A stretch of 64,000 nucleotides of DNA from Actinokineospora auranticolor (GCF_002934265.1 NZ_PTIX01000001.1:620001-684000), one strand, 5' to 3'. Shown: positions 51,298 to 60,225, counted from the stretch's first letter. The notes: a model not told the origin generated them from the letters alone. Made by a program: numbers and translations.

Positions 51298-52005
51298 TCA
51301 GACCAGGAACACCCGGTGGTAGGTGGCCGCGACCGGATCGTCGGCCGCCTCCACTACGGGTTCACCCGACACCTCGACCCACGCGTGGAAAGTCTGCGGG
51401 TCGACCGCGAAGCCGAAGCACCAGTCCACACCGCGCTGGAGGACCGCGCCGATCAGGACCGCCGTGAGCGACAGCTCCAGGCACGCCACCCGCCCCGGGT
51501 AGTGCCTGCTCACCCACCTCGCCGCGGCGAGCCAGGCGACCACCTGCGCGGGCGTGGCCGTCTCCCGTACCCGGCCGCGCTTGACGCGGCTCACGGCAGT
51601 CGTGGAGAGGCGGAACGGTAGGCGTAGGAGAAGCAGGGCGACGGGAAACGCCACTACGGCGGCGAGGCGCTCGGTGAGACCGCTCGGGCGTTGCACCGGC
51701 GGTAAGGCCATCAGCACGCCGTGCGCCTCGCGGCGCTCGGTCGGCTCCACCAAGCCGAAGCGGACCAACTCGGCCACGAGCGCCTCCACGTCGTGCCGGA
51801 TGCGGTCGGCCGGTACGCCGGGGAACCGGTCGACCAAGGCGGTGACCGCGGCGTCGACGTCGTGGTGGGCCTTGAGGTGCGCGAAGAACTCGGCGCCGGT
51901 CGCGTTGAGCCGGTGCCAGTGCCCGGTGGTCGCGTTGAGCAGCACGAGGTGCCCGTTGCCGTCGTCCCGGGAGTGCACGGTCTCCGGCACGGTGAACCAG
52001 CTCAC
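51298..52005 (-). CDS. Lasso peptide leader-binding/leader-peptidase fusion (B1-B2 type)
   Basis: A 235-residue protein combining the two lasso maturation functions. Residues 1-85 form a PqqD-like RiPP recognition element (VPETVHSRDDGNGHLVLLNATTG, then EFFAHL and LVAELVRFGLVE). Residues 140-235 form the transglutaminase-like Cys protease (ARWVSRHYPG, Cys in VACLELSL, His in TFHAWVEV). The third catalytic residue, usually Asp about 12 after the His, appears to be Glu. It would remove the leader after Thr-Phe. Two hydrophobic segments (about 115-125) link the domains. It is coupled to the cyclase gene by ATGA. Confidence 0.9.
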   Translation of the reverse strand: MSWFTVPETVHSRDDGNGHLVLLNATTGHWHRLNATGAEFFAHLKAHHDVDAAVTALVDRFPGVPADRIRHDVEALVAELVRFGLVEPTERREAHGVLMALPPVQRPSGLTERLAAVVAFPVALLLLRLPFRLSTTAVSRVKRGRVRETATPAQVVAWLAAARWVSRHYPGRVACLELSLTAVLIGAVLQRGVDWCFGFAVDPQTFHAWVEVSGEPVVEAADDPVAATYHRVFLV

Positions 52006-53744
52006 GGGGAACCCCTCTCACGCAACCACAACTCGACCGCGAACACCTGGTTGAGCGCGCTCCACGGCACCGGCAGCCCGTCGATCGCGCCTTCGAGCAC
52101 CGGCCGGACCCGCGCGGCGTCGAGCAGCCCGTGGTCGGCGGCGGCGGACTCGGCGAGCAGCGCCCGCAGTCGCGGCGCGGCCCGGCGGACCCCGGCGTAG
52201 GCGTCGCGGGAGTAGGCGCCCTTGGTGGGTCTGGTCAGCACCGCGTCCGGGACCAGCCCGGTCAGGGCCGCGCGGAGCAGCGGCTTGGGCGCGCTCGGGT
52301 CGGCGCGCCGGGCCGCGGTCAGGGAGAGGCAGGCGCGCACGACCGCGGCGTCGAGGAAGGGCGCGTGCACGGCGATGCCGTACCGCTCGCCCTCCACCCG
52401 CAGCGCGCGCTGGGTGAGGTTCTGCAGCCGCAACCAGCCCCGGGTGACGAGGTCGCCCAGGTGCTCGTCCCGGTCCGGCTCGTCGGCGAGCGCGGCGAGC
52501 CGGTCGGCGAGGCCCGCCGCGGCGGCCCGGGTCAGCCAGTGCGCCTGCGGGGTGCCGACGAGGGTGACCTGGTCGTCGGCCCAGTCGGTCGGCCCGCGCT
52601 CGCAGCCCCGCCGCAGGTGCGCGGCGAGGTCGAGGAGGGCGCGTCGGCGGCCGGTGGTGCCGACCTGGACGGCGCGGCGGAAGAGGCGGGTGGGGGACAG
52701 GGTGCGCAGGCGGGCCCAGGCGCGGCAGTGCCGCCAGAGGGTGGTGAGGTCGCCGTGCCTGGCGAGGTCCGCGAGGTAGGCGGCGGGCGGGCTGAGCAGC
52801 ACGTCGCCCGCCTCGCCGACCAGGTGGGCGCGCGCGCCGAGCGCGGCGGCGTGCGCCAGCCGGGCCCGGAAGCTGCCGAGCGAAATCGGGGTCACGTGCG
52901 GTTCCCCGGTCGCGGCGACCAGCCTTTGGTAGGGCAGGTGTTCGCCCGATGTGGTCACGACGTGGTGCCGCAGGACCGGGGAAAGTGCCACGTATCGCGC
53001 CGCCCGGTCCACGTCATCGGCAACGGGGGCGTCGGGGTTGCGGAAAGTGATGACCGGTAACTCATCGGTGTACTCCGCCGCGAGGAATGCCAGCGACGTG
53101 GAATCCAGCCCTCCGCTGAAATCGGACACGACCCGCGGGGTATCCGCGACCCGGAGCCGAATCGATTCGAGCAGCGCCGATCGCAGTCGATAGGCGGCGT
53201 CGGCGATCGTCGCCGCGGAATCGACTCGTATCGGGTCGAGATTGTCCACCCGCGTACCCTCGGCGGCCATTCGGATCGTCGCGCCGCCGGGCACTTGACA
53301 GACGCCGGTGAACATGGTGGCCGACGCGAAGAGATCGGCGATCGAGGGGCAGGCCAGGCAGGCCGCCGCGGTGCCGGTGTCGAGGGGCGCGCGGACGGCC
53401 GCGGCGACCGCCCCGGGGTCGTCACCGACCACCGCGCGGGTGGGGGAGCGCGCGGTGTAGAGCGGGAACTGGCCGGTCGGGTCGGTCCGGAGCAGGATCT
53501 CGCCCGGCCGCTCGACGGCGACCGCGAAGGCGCCCGGGGCCCGGGCGAGCGCGTCGAGCCGGTCGGCCGCCGTCCGCCCCGCCGTCGGGTCGGCGATTTC
53601 TCGGAGCCCGAGGCAATTCCCCACCACGAATGCGCGGCAGCTCTCGTCCTTGAATTGAAGCGAATCGGAATTCGAGACGGTGAACCGCCATTTTTCGCGG
53701 CGGTCCGGCCCGTCGTGGTCGGTGGCGTCAGCGACCAGTAACAC
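52002..53744 (-). CDS. Lasso peptide macrolactam synthetase (asparagine synthetase-like, C protein)
   Basis: A 580-residue ATP-dependent cyclase that adenylates the side-chain carboxylate of an Asp/Glu in the core peptide and closes the ring onto Gly1. The N-terminal half is a degenerate glutaminase-like domain without the catalytic Cys. The C-terminal half has the PP-loop SDFSGGLDSTS (about residues 208-218), the HLVGEAGDVLLS loop, and RPTKGAYSRDAY near residue 510, as in lasso cyclases. GTG53744 lies 18 bases after the precursor stop; it overlaps the protease gene by four bases. The gene order is A-C-B. Confidence 0.93.
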   Translation of the reverse strand: MLLVADATDHDGPDRREKWRFTVSNSDSLQFKDESCRAFVVGNCLGLREIADPTAGRTAADRLDALARAPGAFAVAVERPGEILLRTDPTGQFPLYTARSPTRAVVGDDPGAVAAAVRAPLDTGTAAACLACPSIADLFASATMFTGVCQVPGGATIRMAAEGTRVDNLDPIRVDSAATIADAAYRLRSALLESIRLRVADTPRVVSDFSGGLDSTSLAFLAAEYTDELPVITFRNPDAPVADDVDRAARYVALSPVLRHHVVTTSGEHLPYQRLVAATGEPHVTPISLGSFRARLAHAAALGARAHLVGEAGDVLLSPPAAYLADLARHGDLTTLWRHCRAWARLRTLSPTRLFRRAVQVGTTGRRRALLDLAAHLRRGCERGPTDWADDQVTLVGTPQAHWLTRAAAAGLADRLAALADEPDRDEHLGDLVTRGWLRLQNLTQRALRVEGERYGIAVHAPFLDAAVVRACLSLTAARRADPSAPKPLLRAALTGLVPDAVLTRPTKGAYSRDAYAGVRRAAPRLRALLAESAAADHGLLDAARVRPVLEGAIDGLPVPWSALNQVFAVELWLRERGSP

Positions 53745-53761
53745 GCGGTTTCACTATCGGC

Positions 53762-53914
53762 TCAGCCGTACTCCTGGCCATTGGCATCCGGCGTTCCCGA
53801 GCCACTGCCGAACGTTACCTCGAAAGCGGGTCCGAGGTCGATCACGACCGGTGGCTGATAGTTGGGCTCAGGTGTGCGGGGCTGGACTTCAGCCGTAGCG
53901 GCGCTGTCGCTCAA
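53762..53914 (-). CDS. Lasso peptide precursor (A), predicted core GSGSGTPDANGQEYG
   Basis: A 50-residue precursor missed by length-based gene calling. TTG53914 is preceded by a perfect GGAGG five bases away. The leader fits the actinobacterial lasso recognition pattern YxxPxLxxxGxxxxxTxG: Tyr19, Pro22, Val24 for Leu, Gly28, Thr34 and Gly36. Thr34 is the invariant -2 residue, so cleavage after Phe35 leaves a 15-residue core starting with Gly. Asp8 of the core gives an eight-member macrolactam ring, and residues 9-15 form the tail with Tyr14 as a candidate steric plug. The stop lies 18 bases before the cyclase start. No similar sequence was available to compare, so the product is a prediction. 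Confidence 0.88.
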   Translation of the reverse strand: MSDSAATAEVQPRTPEPNYQPPVVIDLGPAFEVTFGSGSGTPDANGQEYG

Positions 53915-54163
53915 ATTCGCCTCCGAACGTTCTACTTCGGACCGTCAAGACCCAATTACCAGGAGTTAATGGTAGCGGCGCGTGTCACCACCCGCCAGGG
54001 GTGATCCTTCACGCGTATTGACGGAACTTGGACACGCGGCGAGAACCGAGAGTTCCTTAGGTTGGAGGTTGATGTCGGGTCGAACTGAACACAATCTCGT
54101 GTTCACGCCGCGGTGCATTGGGCGACCCGACTACCATCTCGCGTAGGGTCTACGGTAGGCAGT

Positions 54164-54176
54164 CTTCAAGTAGAAG
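54164..54176. promoter_or_regulatory. Palindromic site CTTCAAGTAGAAG upstream of the ROK gene
   Basis: Inverted repeat with arms CTTC/GAAG (extended to GTCTTC/GAAGAC at 54162-54178), ending 16-18 bases before the start region of the ROK regulator. It matches 9 of 13 positions of the palindrome at 55453-55465. Confidence 0.6.
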
Positions 54177-54193
54177 ACAACGGGGAGGGCGTG

Positions 54194-55420
54194 GTGAGCG
54201 CAAGTACATCCGAGGGAACGGTCCCCAGCGCGCGCGCGTTGCTGTGGACGCCGTCGGACTCCGTCCGCGACGCGAACCGCCGGAAGATCATCCGAGCGGT
54301 GATGGCCGGTCCGGGCACGCAGGTCAGCATCGCCCGGCAGGCCGACCTGTCCCAGGCCACGGTCTCCACCGTCATCACCGAGTTGCAGGGCGAGGGGATC
54401 GTCCGGGTCGACAACACCGAGGGCGAGCGCGGCAAGCGGGTGCGGCTCGGCGCGGTCCGCGGTGTCGCGGTGGGCGTGGAGGTCAACCACAACGGGCTGA
54501 CCGTCGCGGCCCGGCGCGTCGACACCTCGACCGTCGAGCACGAGTCCGTCGACTTCGGGTCGGACCAGGGCGGCGCGATGTGGGTGCGCGAGGCGGCCCG
54601 GCTGATCCGGGAACTGGCCGCGCAGACCGGGCTCGACGAGGAGCACATCGTCTCCATCGGGATCGGGCTGCCCGCCGCCGTCGACCCGCGCAGCGGCGCC
54701 ATCGCCCAGGTCGCCGCGTCGCTGTCGTGGGACCTGTCCGGCAACCCGCAGAGCCGGTTCCAGGACCACTTCCCCAACGTACCGGTCATCGTGGACAACG
54801 AAGCGAACCTCGCCGCGTACGGCGAGCAGGTCTACGGTGCCGGGCGCGGTCGGGAGACCATGCTGTTCGTCAAGGCGTCCACCGGCATCGGGTCCGGCCT
54901 GATCATCGGCCGCCGGATCTACCGCGGCAGGCACGGCCTGGCGGGCGAGGTCGGGCACCTGACCATGGACCCGCAGGGCATCGTCTGCCGCTGCGGCAAC
55001 CGGGGCTGCCTGGAGACCGTCGTGGGCGGCACCCGGCTGCTCGACCAGGTCCGGCAGGCCTACGCCGGGTACCGGATGGACCTGCCGACCAGCCTGGAGA
55101 GCATGATCGAGCGGGCCAAGAGCGGCGACGTGGTGTGCAGGCGGATCCTGCAGGACGCGGCCCGCACCATCGGGGTCGCGCTGGCCAGGGTGTGCAACGT
55201 GGTGAACCCCGAGATCGTGGTGCTCGGCGGCGAGCTCGGCCGGGCGGCGGACTTCCTGGTCGACCCGCTGCAGTCCTCGATCCGGCTCTACGCCCTGCGC
55301 GGGATGTTCGACAGCGGTGTCGAGCCCATGGTGGTGGCGGGTTCCGAGCTGGGACTGCTGGCCGGGGCGCGCGGTGCGCTGGCATTCGCCCTGCAGATCG
55401 ATCGGACGGTCGAATTGTAG
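54194..55420 (+). CDS. ROK-family transcriptional regulator
   Basis: A 408-residue protein: N-terminal winged helix (RRKIIRAVMAGPGTQVSIA with LSQATVSTVITEL, residues 25-70) fused to a sugar-kinase-like ROK domain. The domain has the phosphate-binding glycines (KASTGIGSGLI), the GHLTMDP segment and the ROK zinc signature C-R-C-G-N-R-G-C-L-E. ROK regulators sense sugars or sugar phosphates. GTG54194 is favoured over GTG54191 for spacing from GGGGAGGG. It is followed by a GT-B-like gene with the same palindrome in its promoter, which is probably its regulatory target. Confidence 0.92.
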   Translation: MSASTSEGTVPSARALLWTPSDSVRDANRRKIIRAVMAGPGTQVSIARQADLSQATVSTVITELQGEGIVRVDNTEGERGKRVRLGAVRGVAVGVEVNHNGLTVAARRVDTSTVEHESVDFGSDQGGAMWVREAARLIRELAAQTGLDEEHIVSIGIGLPAAVDPRSGAIAQVAASLSWDLSGNPQSRFQDHFPNVPVIVDNEANLAAYGEQVYGAGRGRETMLFVKASTGIGSGLIIGRRIYRGRHGLAGEVGHLTMDPQGIVCRCGNRGCLETVVGGTRLLDQVRQAYAGYRMDLPTSLESMIERAKSGDVVCRRILQDAARTIGVALARVCNVVNPEIVVLGGELGRAADFLVDPLQSSIRLYALRGMFDSGVEPMVVAGSELGLLAGARGALAFALQIDRTVEL

Positions 55421-55452
55421 ACAACTTGGCTCGCGCTCTGACTTTGCCTTGA

Positions 55453-55465
55453 CTTCGAATCGAAG
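55453..55465. promoter_or_regulatory. Palindromic site CTTCGAATCGAAG within a promoter spacer
   Basis: A perfect 13-base palindrome placed between TTGACT (55449-55454) and TACGCT (55471-55476), an adequate -35/-10 pair with 16-base spacing. Bound protein would block RNA polymerase for the gene at 55635. Confidence 0.6.
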
Positions 55466-55634
55466 AGTCGTACGCTTTCGGTAGCGGACCCGAGGTTCGC
55501 GTTCGGGGGTGGGGAGAGCGGGGTGGCGGCCGGTTCGGTGCGTCGGACGTGGTGGTGGCTGAGGGGCGACCACCACGGCGGGCGCGCGCGGCAGTAGCGC
55601 GGTCTTCGGCCCTTTCCCCTGAGATGGAGGAAGG

Positions 55635-56987
55635 GTGAGTGCCATGACGACTCCTGCGCCGTCCCCAGGGGGCGAGAACCAGCGGTCCCCGATGTCGCGG
55701 CTGAGCGAGCGGTACCCGGCGATCCGCCGCGTGCCGTCCGCGCTGCGGCGCCGGATCCGGGTCGTGGAGCGTCCGGACGAGACCGTGGCCCGGGTGGTGG
55801 AGGCGCGGCCCGAGCAGGCCCGCTGGGGCAGCACCGGCTACCGGCGGACGGTCCTGCTCGGCGCCCACACCGTGACCAGCTTGATGCGGTTGGAGGACAT
55901 CTGCGTTCTCCTCGAAGACGACCCCCGCGTGCAGCTGGTCTACACCCAGGTGCCCGACCGGCTCGGCACCGGCGTGGCGAAGCGGCTGGGCGAGCTGGAG
56001 GTGCGGGTGGTGCCGTGGGAGGAGGCCGTCGACACCCGGTACGACCTGGCCATCTCCGCCAGCCTGCACCGCATGGAGGACGTCCCGGCGCTGCGCCGGT
56101 TCGCGGCCCCGCACGGCGCGGGCTACAACAAGCTGTGGCCCCGCTGGTCGCACCCGGGCGCGGAACGGCCGGTCTACGGCCTCGACCGGGAATCCCTGCT
56201 GGACCGCGATGGCTCGCTCGTCTTCGATTCGCTGGTCCTGCCGCACCCGGACCACCTGCGCACCCTCGCCCGCCAGTGCCCGGAGGCGGTGCCCGCGGCG
56301 ATCGTCGCGGGCGACCCGTGCTTCGACCGGCTGGTCGCCTGCCAGGCCGACCGCGAGCGGTTCCGCGCGGGGCTGGGCGTGCGCACCGGTCAGACACTGG
56401 TCGCGGTCGCCTCCACCTGGGGTCAGGAGTCGCTGCTGTGCAGGCAGTTCGACCTGCTGGCCGCGCTGCCCGCCGCCCTCCCGGCCGACCACCGGGTGAT
56501 CGCGACGCTGCACCCGGCGGTGTGGTCGGAGCACGGCTCCCGACAGGTGCGCACGTGGCTGCGCAAGGCGCGCGAGGCCGGGGTGGACCTGGTCGACGTC
56601 GGCGAGGACTGGCGGGCCCTGGTCGCCGCGGCCGACGTGCTGATCGCCGACCACAGCTCGCTGACCGCGTACGCCGCCGGGGTGGGCGTCCCGGTGCTGC
56701 TGAGCCACTTCCCCGACCTGGACATCGACCCGGACTCCGTGCTGGCCGAGCTGGCGGCGTGCAGCCCCCGGCTCGACTCGACGGTGCCGCTGCCCGTCCA
56801 GCTGGGCGCGGCCCGGGCCGCGCGGGCCGAGCAGTGGGAGATCGCCCGCCGCCGGGTGGCGACGGCCCACGGCCTGTCGGCCGACCTGATCCGCCAGACC
56901 CTCTACCGGCTCCTCGACCTGACCGAGCCCACCACCTCCGCGGCGTGGCCGGTGGTCCCGGTCCCGCGCCTGGTGGTCAACATGTGA
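55635..56987 (+). CDS. GT-B-like glycosyl/glycerophosphotransferase-type protein
   Basis: A 450-residue cytoplasmic protein without membrane segments. The second half looks like the CDP-glycerol glycerophosphotransferase / GT-B group: LVAVASTWGQESLL, VIATLHPAVWSEHG, and an ADHSSLTAYAAGVGVPVLL acceptor-phosphate loop (about residues 334-352). The first half has a Rossmann-like VLLGAHTVTSLMRLED. GTG55635 follows GGAGGAAGG. Similar proteins of unknown role are common in actinomycetes. Its promoter bears the ROK-type palindrome, so a sugar-linked role in envelope polymer synthesis is plausible. Confidence 0.65.
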   Translation: MSAMTTPAPSPGGENQRSPMSRLSERYPAIRRVPSALRRRIRVVERPDETVARVVEARPEQARWGSTGYRRTVLLGAHTVTSLMRLEDICVLLEDDPRVQLVYTQVPDRLGTGVAKRLGELEVRVVPWEEAVDTRYDLAISASLHRMEDVPALRRFAAPHGAGYNKLWPRWSHPGAERPVYGLDRESLLDRDGSLVFDSLVLPHPDHLRTLARQCPEAVPAAIVAGDPCFDRLVACQADRERFRAGLGVRTGQTLVAVASTWGQESLLCRQFDLLAALPAALPADHRVIATLHPAVWSEHGSRQVRTWLRKAREAGVDLVDVGEDWRALVAAADVLIADHSSLTAYAAGVGVPVLLSHFPDLDIDPDSVLAELAACSPRLDSTVPLPVQLGAARAARAEQWEIARRRVATAHGLSADLIRQTLYRLLDLTEPTTSAAWPVVPVPRLVVNM

Positions 56988-57440
56988 CTACCGGATCGCC
57001 GCGGGCCGGGCCCGGAAGGCACCACGCGCCAAGGCGATCAGCAGGACGGTGGTGAGGAGCAGGGCGCCGCCATCGGTGACGAGGGAAGGGAGGAGACCCG
57101 CCGGGCCGTAGCGGTCGGCGGTGGCGTCGGAGACCTCGAACGGGATCATGAACACCCCGGCGGCCTGGCAGGCGTTGACGGCCAGGGCGACCCAGAGCGG
57201 CCACCGGTGCGAGGTCAGGGCGGATACACCCAGGGCGTTGCCGACGATGAAGACGCAGCCCACCAAACGGAAGGCGGACAAGAACCCCGGCGCGTCCGCG
57301 GCGGCCTGGTCCGGGGTGTTGCCCGCCAGGACCATGGTCCGCTCGATGAGCGGCAGGTCGACTATGCCGAAGTTCTGCACCGCGGTGCCGATGGTGAACA
57401 CCAGTGAGCACACCGCGACGGTCCAACGGAATCCGGTCAC
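56988..57440 (-). CDS. Small four-helix membrane protein, unrecognised
   Basis: A 150-residue protein with four hydrophobic segments (about 7-27, 56-76, 80-100, 118-140) and a conserved-looking GFLSAFRLVGC between helix 1 and 2. GTG57440 follows GGGGG at a suitable distance. It lies convergent to the GT-B-like gene with a zero-base gap and is separated from the acyl-CoA ligase gene by 70 bases. I do not recognise a family. Confidence 0.72.
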   Translation of the reverse strand: MTGFRWTVAVCSLVFTIGTAVQNFGIVDLPLIERTMVLAGNTPDQAAADAPGFLSAFRLVGCVFIVGNALGVSALTSHRWPLWVALAVNACQAAGVFMIPFEVSDATADRYGPAGLLPSLVTDGGALLLTTVLLIALARGAFRARPAAIR

Positions 57441-57509
57441 CTCGAACCCCCTTTTCTTGGTGATAAGGAGATTCTGGCACCGATGGGGTGCCTCGGGTGG
57501 CGTTCGGGA

Positions 57510-58952
57510 CTACCGGTCCCGGCGGACCTCGGTCCGCAGCGTGGGCTTGTGGACCTTGCCCGATGCCGTGCGGGGCAACGAGGTCACGAAGGTGAAGCGG
57601 GTGGGGACCTTGTAGCCCGCCAGCCGCTCCCGCAGGTACGCGCGCAGGGCGTCGGCCTCGGGTGCCGCGGCGGCGCCCACGACGAACGCGTGGCCGGTCT
57701 CGCCCCACTTGGTGTCCGGTACGCCGATCACCGCCGCCTCGGCCACGTCCGGGTGCCCGGTCAACGCGTTCTCCACCTCGGCCGGGTAGACGTTCTCGCC
57801 GCCCGAGATGTACATGTCCTTCACCCGCCCCACTATGTGGTGGTGGCCAGCGTCGTCGACGCGGGCCAGGTCGCCGGTGCGGAACCAGCCGTCCGGGGTG
57901 AAGGCCGCCGCGGTCGCGTCGGGGGCGTTCCAGTAGCCCGGGGTCACGTTCGGGCCGCTGACCTCCAGCTCCCCGAGGTCTGACAGGCGGACGTCGGTGA
58001 AGAACACCGGCAGGCCCGCGGACCCGATGTGGGTGGCCGTCCGGCTCGCCTCCAGGTACGTCACCCCCGGCGCCGTCTCCGTCATCCCGTAGCCCTGGCT
58101 CAGCACCAACCCGCGGTCGAGGTACGTCCGGATCAGCGACTCCGGCACCGGCGCGCCCCCGCACATCAGCTCCCGCAACGAGGACAGGTCCGCCGACGCC
58201 CACCTCGGCGACGCCGCGAGCGTGGCGTACATCGTCGCCACGCCGAACATCCAGGTCACACGGAACCGCTCCACGAGGTCCAGGCAGTGGTCCGGGTCGA
58301 AGCCGGGGGTGAGCACCGCGCAGCCGCCCTTGGCCAGGGTCGGGAGCAGGGTCTGGGCGAGGGCGGCGATGTGGAACAGGGGCGCCGACACCAGGGTGAC
58401 CTCGTCGGCCGAGACGTCGACGCCGACGAGCACGTTGGCCGTGTTCCAGATCAGGTTGGCGTGGCTGAGCACCGCCCCCTTCGGCCGCCCGGTCGTCCCC
58501 GAGGTGTAGAGGATCATCGCGGGGGCGTCCACCGGCACCGGGGGAGCGGCGGGCGCGTCGCCGCCGCCCCCGGGCCAGTCCGCGTCGACCTCGATCGTCC
58601 GTGTGGCGCCAGGCGCCGGGTGCGCGGGGTCGTGGACCAGGACCGCAGGGGCGGCGTCGGTCAGCTGGTAGGCCAGTTCGGGTCCGGTCAGCCGGAAGTT
58701 CAGGGGGACGAAGATCGCGCCGACCAGTGTGGTCGCGAACAGCGTGTCGACGAACGCCGGGTGGTTCTGGCCGAGGTAGGCCACCCGGTCACCGGCCGCC
58801 ACCCCCGCCGCGACCAGCCGGGACGCCAGCGCGTTCACCCGGCGGGACAGCTCCGCGTAGGTCGTGGACCTCCCCTCGAAGACCAGTGCCGTGCGGTCCG
58901 GCGTCATCAGCGCGCGCCGGGCGGGCCAGCCGCCGATTCCGTTGCCCCACAC
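57510..58952 (-). CDS. Acyl-CoA synthetase (AMP-forming)
   Basis: A 480-residue ANL-superfamily ligase that activates a carboxylic acid as acyl-AMP and then acyl-CoA. The phosphate loop YTSGTTGRPKG (about residues 151-161), YGMTET, the GWFRTGD hinge region and the C-terminal PRTASGKVHK lysine motif (catalytic Lys near 467) are all intact. It is the last gene of a PaaX-flanked operon, 2 bases after the transporter stop, with GGAGGGGAG upstream of GTG58952. The substrate is probably the acid taken up by the neighbouring MHS transporter. Confidence 0.93.
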   Translation of the reverse strand: MWGNGIGGWPARRALMTPDRTALVFEGRSTTYAELSRRVNALASRLVAAGVAAGDRVAYLGQNHPAFVDTLFATTLVGAIFVPLNFRLTGPELAYQLTDAAPAVLVHDPAHPAPGATRTIEVDADWPGGGGDAPAAPPVPVDAPAMILYTSGTTGRPKGAVLSHANLIWNTANVLVGVDVSADEVTLVSAPLFHIAALAQTLLPTLAKGGCAVLTPGFDPDHCLDLVERFRVTWMFGVATMYATLAASPRWASADLSSLRELMCGGAPVPESLIRTYLDRGLVLSQGYGMTETAPGVTYLEASRTATHIGSAGLPVFFTDVRLSDLGELEVSGPNVTPGYWNAPDATAAAFTPDGWFRTGDLARVDDAGHHHIVGRVKDMYISGGENVYPAEVENALTGHPDVAEAAVIGVPDTKWGETGHAFVVGAAAAPEADALRAYLRERLAGYKVPTRFTFVTSLPRTASGKVHKPTLRTEVRRDR

Positions 58953-58953
58953 C

Positions 58954-60225
58954 TCAACTCCCCTCCGCCGGAAGCTCTCCGCGACCGGTCTCCCGCAGCG
59001 CCAGCACGCACGCCGCGGACACGGCGCAGAACACCGCGATCGTCACCGACACCGGGACCGTCGACGCGCCGGACCCCCGCTGGAGTTCCGCGAAGATCAG
59101 TGGTGCGAACCCGGCGCCCAGCCCGGCGACCTGGTAGCCGAGCGACGCCCCGGTGTACCGGCTGCCGGTGGCGAACAGCTCCGCGTACAGCGCCGCCAGC
59201 GGTCCGAACAACATCGGGTGCAGTATTCCCTGTCCCACCACCAAAGCGAGCACGAGTGGCGCGTCCCCGCCCGCACGGACCAGTGGGAACAGCCCGAACC
59301 CGAACAGCGCGATCAGCACGGCCCCGGCGAACATGACCGGCCGCCTGCCGACCCGGTCCGAGAACGCCGACCAGGCGAGGACCCCGACCACCGCGGTCGC
59401 CGACGAGATCGTGAGCGCGTCCAGCACGTCCTGCCGCCCGTGTCCGACCCGCACCCCGTAGGACAGCACGAACGTGGTCAGCGTCGCCTGGAAGACGAAG
59501 GCCGCCAACCCGGTCCCGATTCCCAGCAGCAGCGCCCGCGGGTGTTCGCGCAGCACCGCCACGACCGGGATCCGGTGCCGCTTCGCGGAAACGAACGCGG
59601 GCGGTTCCTCGACCCGGGACCGCACGAACATCCCGACCGCCAGCAGCACGATGCTGAACAGGAAGGGGATCCGCCAACCCCAGGCGAGGAAATCCGCCTC
59701 GGAGGTCAGCCCGGCGGTCACCGACAGCGCCACGGTCGACAGCAGGCTGCCCGCCGGGCCGCCCGCGTTGGTGAACCCGGCCCACAGCCCGCGTCGAGAC
59801 TTCGCGTGCTCGACGGAGAGCAAGACCGATCCGCCCCACTCGCCGCCCACCGAGATACCCTGCACGACCCGTAGCAGCACCAGCAGAACCGGGGCCGCCA
59901 CGCCGACTTGCGCGTAGCCGGGCAGTAAGCCGATCAGGAAGCTGGACCCGCCCATCAGGATCATGGTCAGCACCAGCATCCGCTTGCGCCCCAGCCGGTC
60001 CCCGAAGTGGCCGAACACCAACCCGCCCAGCGGCCGGGCCAGGTAGCCGGTCGCGAACGTCCCGAAACTGGCCACGGTCGCCAGACCCGGTTCCAGGCCG
60101 GGGAAGAAGACCTTGCCGAAGACCACCGCCGATGCCGTGGCGTAGAGCAGGAAGTCGTAATACTCGATCGCGCTGCCGAGGAAGCTGGACGCGACCGCGC
60201 GCCGCAGCACCGGGGAAGTGGTCAT
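58954..60225 (-). CDS. MHS-type major facilitator transporter
   Basis: A 423-residue, 12-helix transporter of the metabolite:H+ symporter group (KgtP/ShiA/ProP-like). The signature between helices 2 and 3 is GHFGDRLGRKRML, with the repeat in helix 8-9, SDRVGRRPV. The SAIEYYDF start and RVVQGISVGGEWGG in helix 4 fit MHS symporters that import organic acids. ATG60225 is used; the gene follows MaoC by 37 bases in the catabolic operon. Confidence 0.92.
   Translation of the reverse strand: MTTSPVLRRAVASSFLGSAIEYYDFLLYATASAVVFGKVFFPGLEPGLATVASFGTFATGYLARPLGGLVFGHFGDRLGRKRMLVLTMILMGGSSFLIGLLPGYAQVGVAAPVLLVLLRVVQGISVGGEWGGSVLLSVEHAKSRRGLWAGFTNAGGPAGSLLSTVALSVTAGLTSEADFLAWGWRIPFLFSIVLLAVGMFVRSRVEEPPAFVSAKRHRIPVVAVLREHPRALLLGIGTGLAAFVFQATLTTFVLSYGVRVGHGRQDVLDALTISSATAVVGVLAWSAFSDRVGRRPVMFAGAVLIALFGFGLFPLVRAGGDAPLVLALVVGQGILHPMLFGPLAALYAELFATGSRYTGASLGYQVAGLGAGFAPLIFAELQRGSGASTVPVSVTIAVFCAVSAACVLALRETGRGELPAEGS

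Noticed and set aside
53915-54193. Second lasso precursor upstream of the first
   Set aside because: Reading both strands between the first precursor and the ROK gene gave no other leader with a YxxP...T-x-G pattern.
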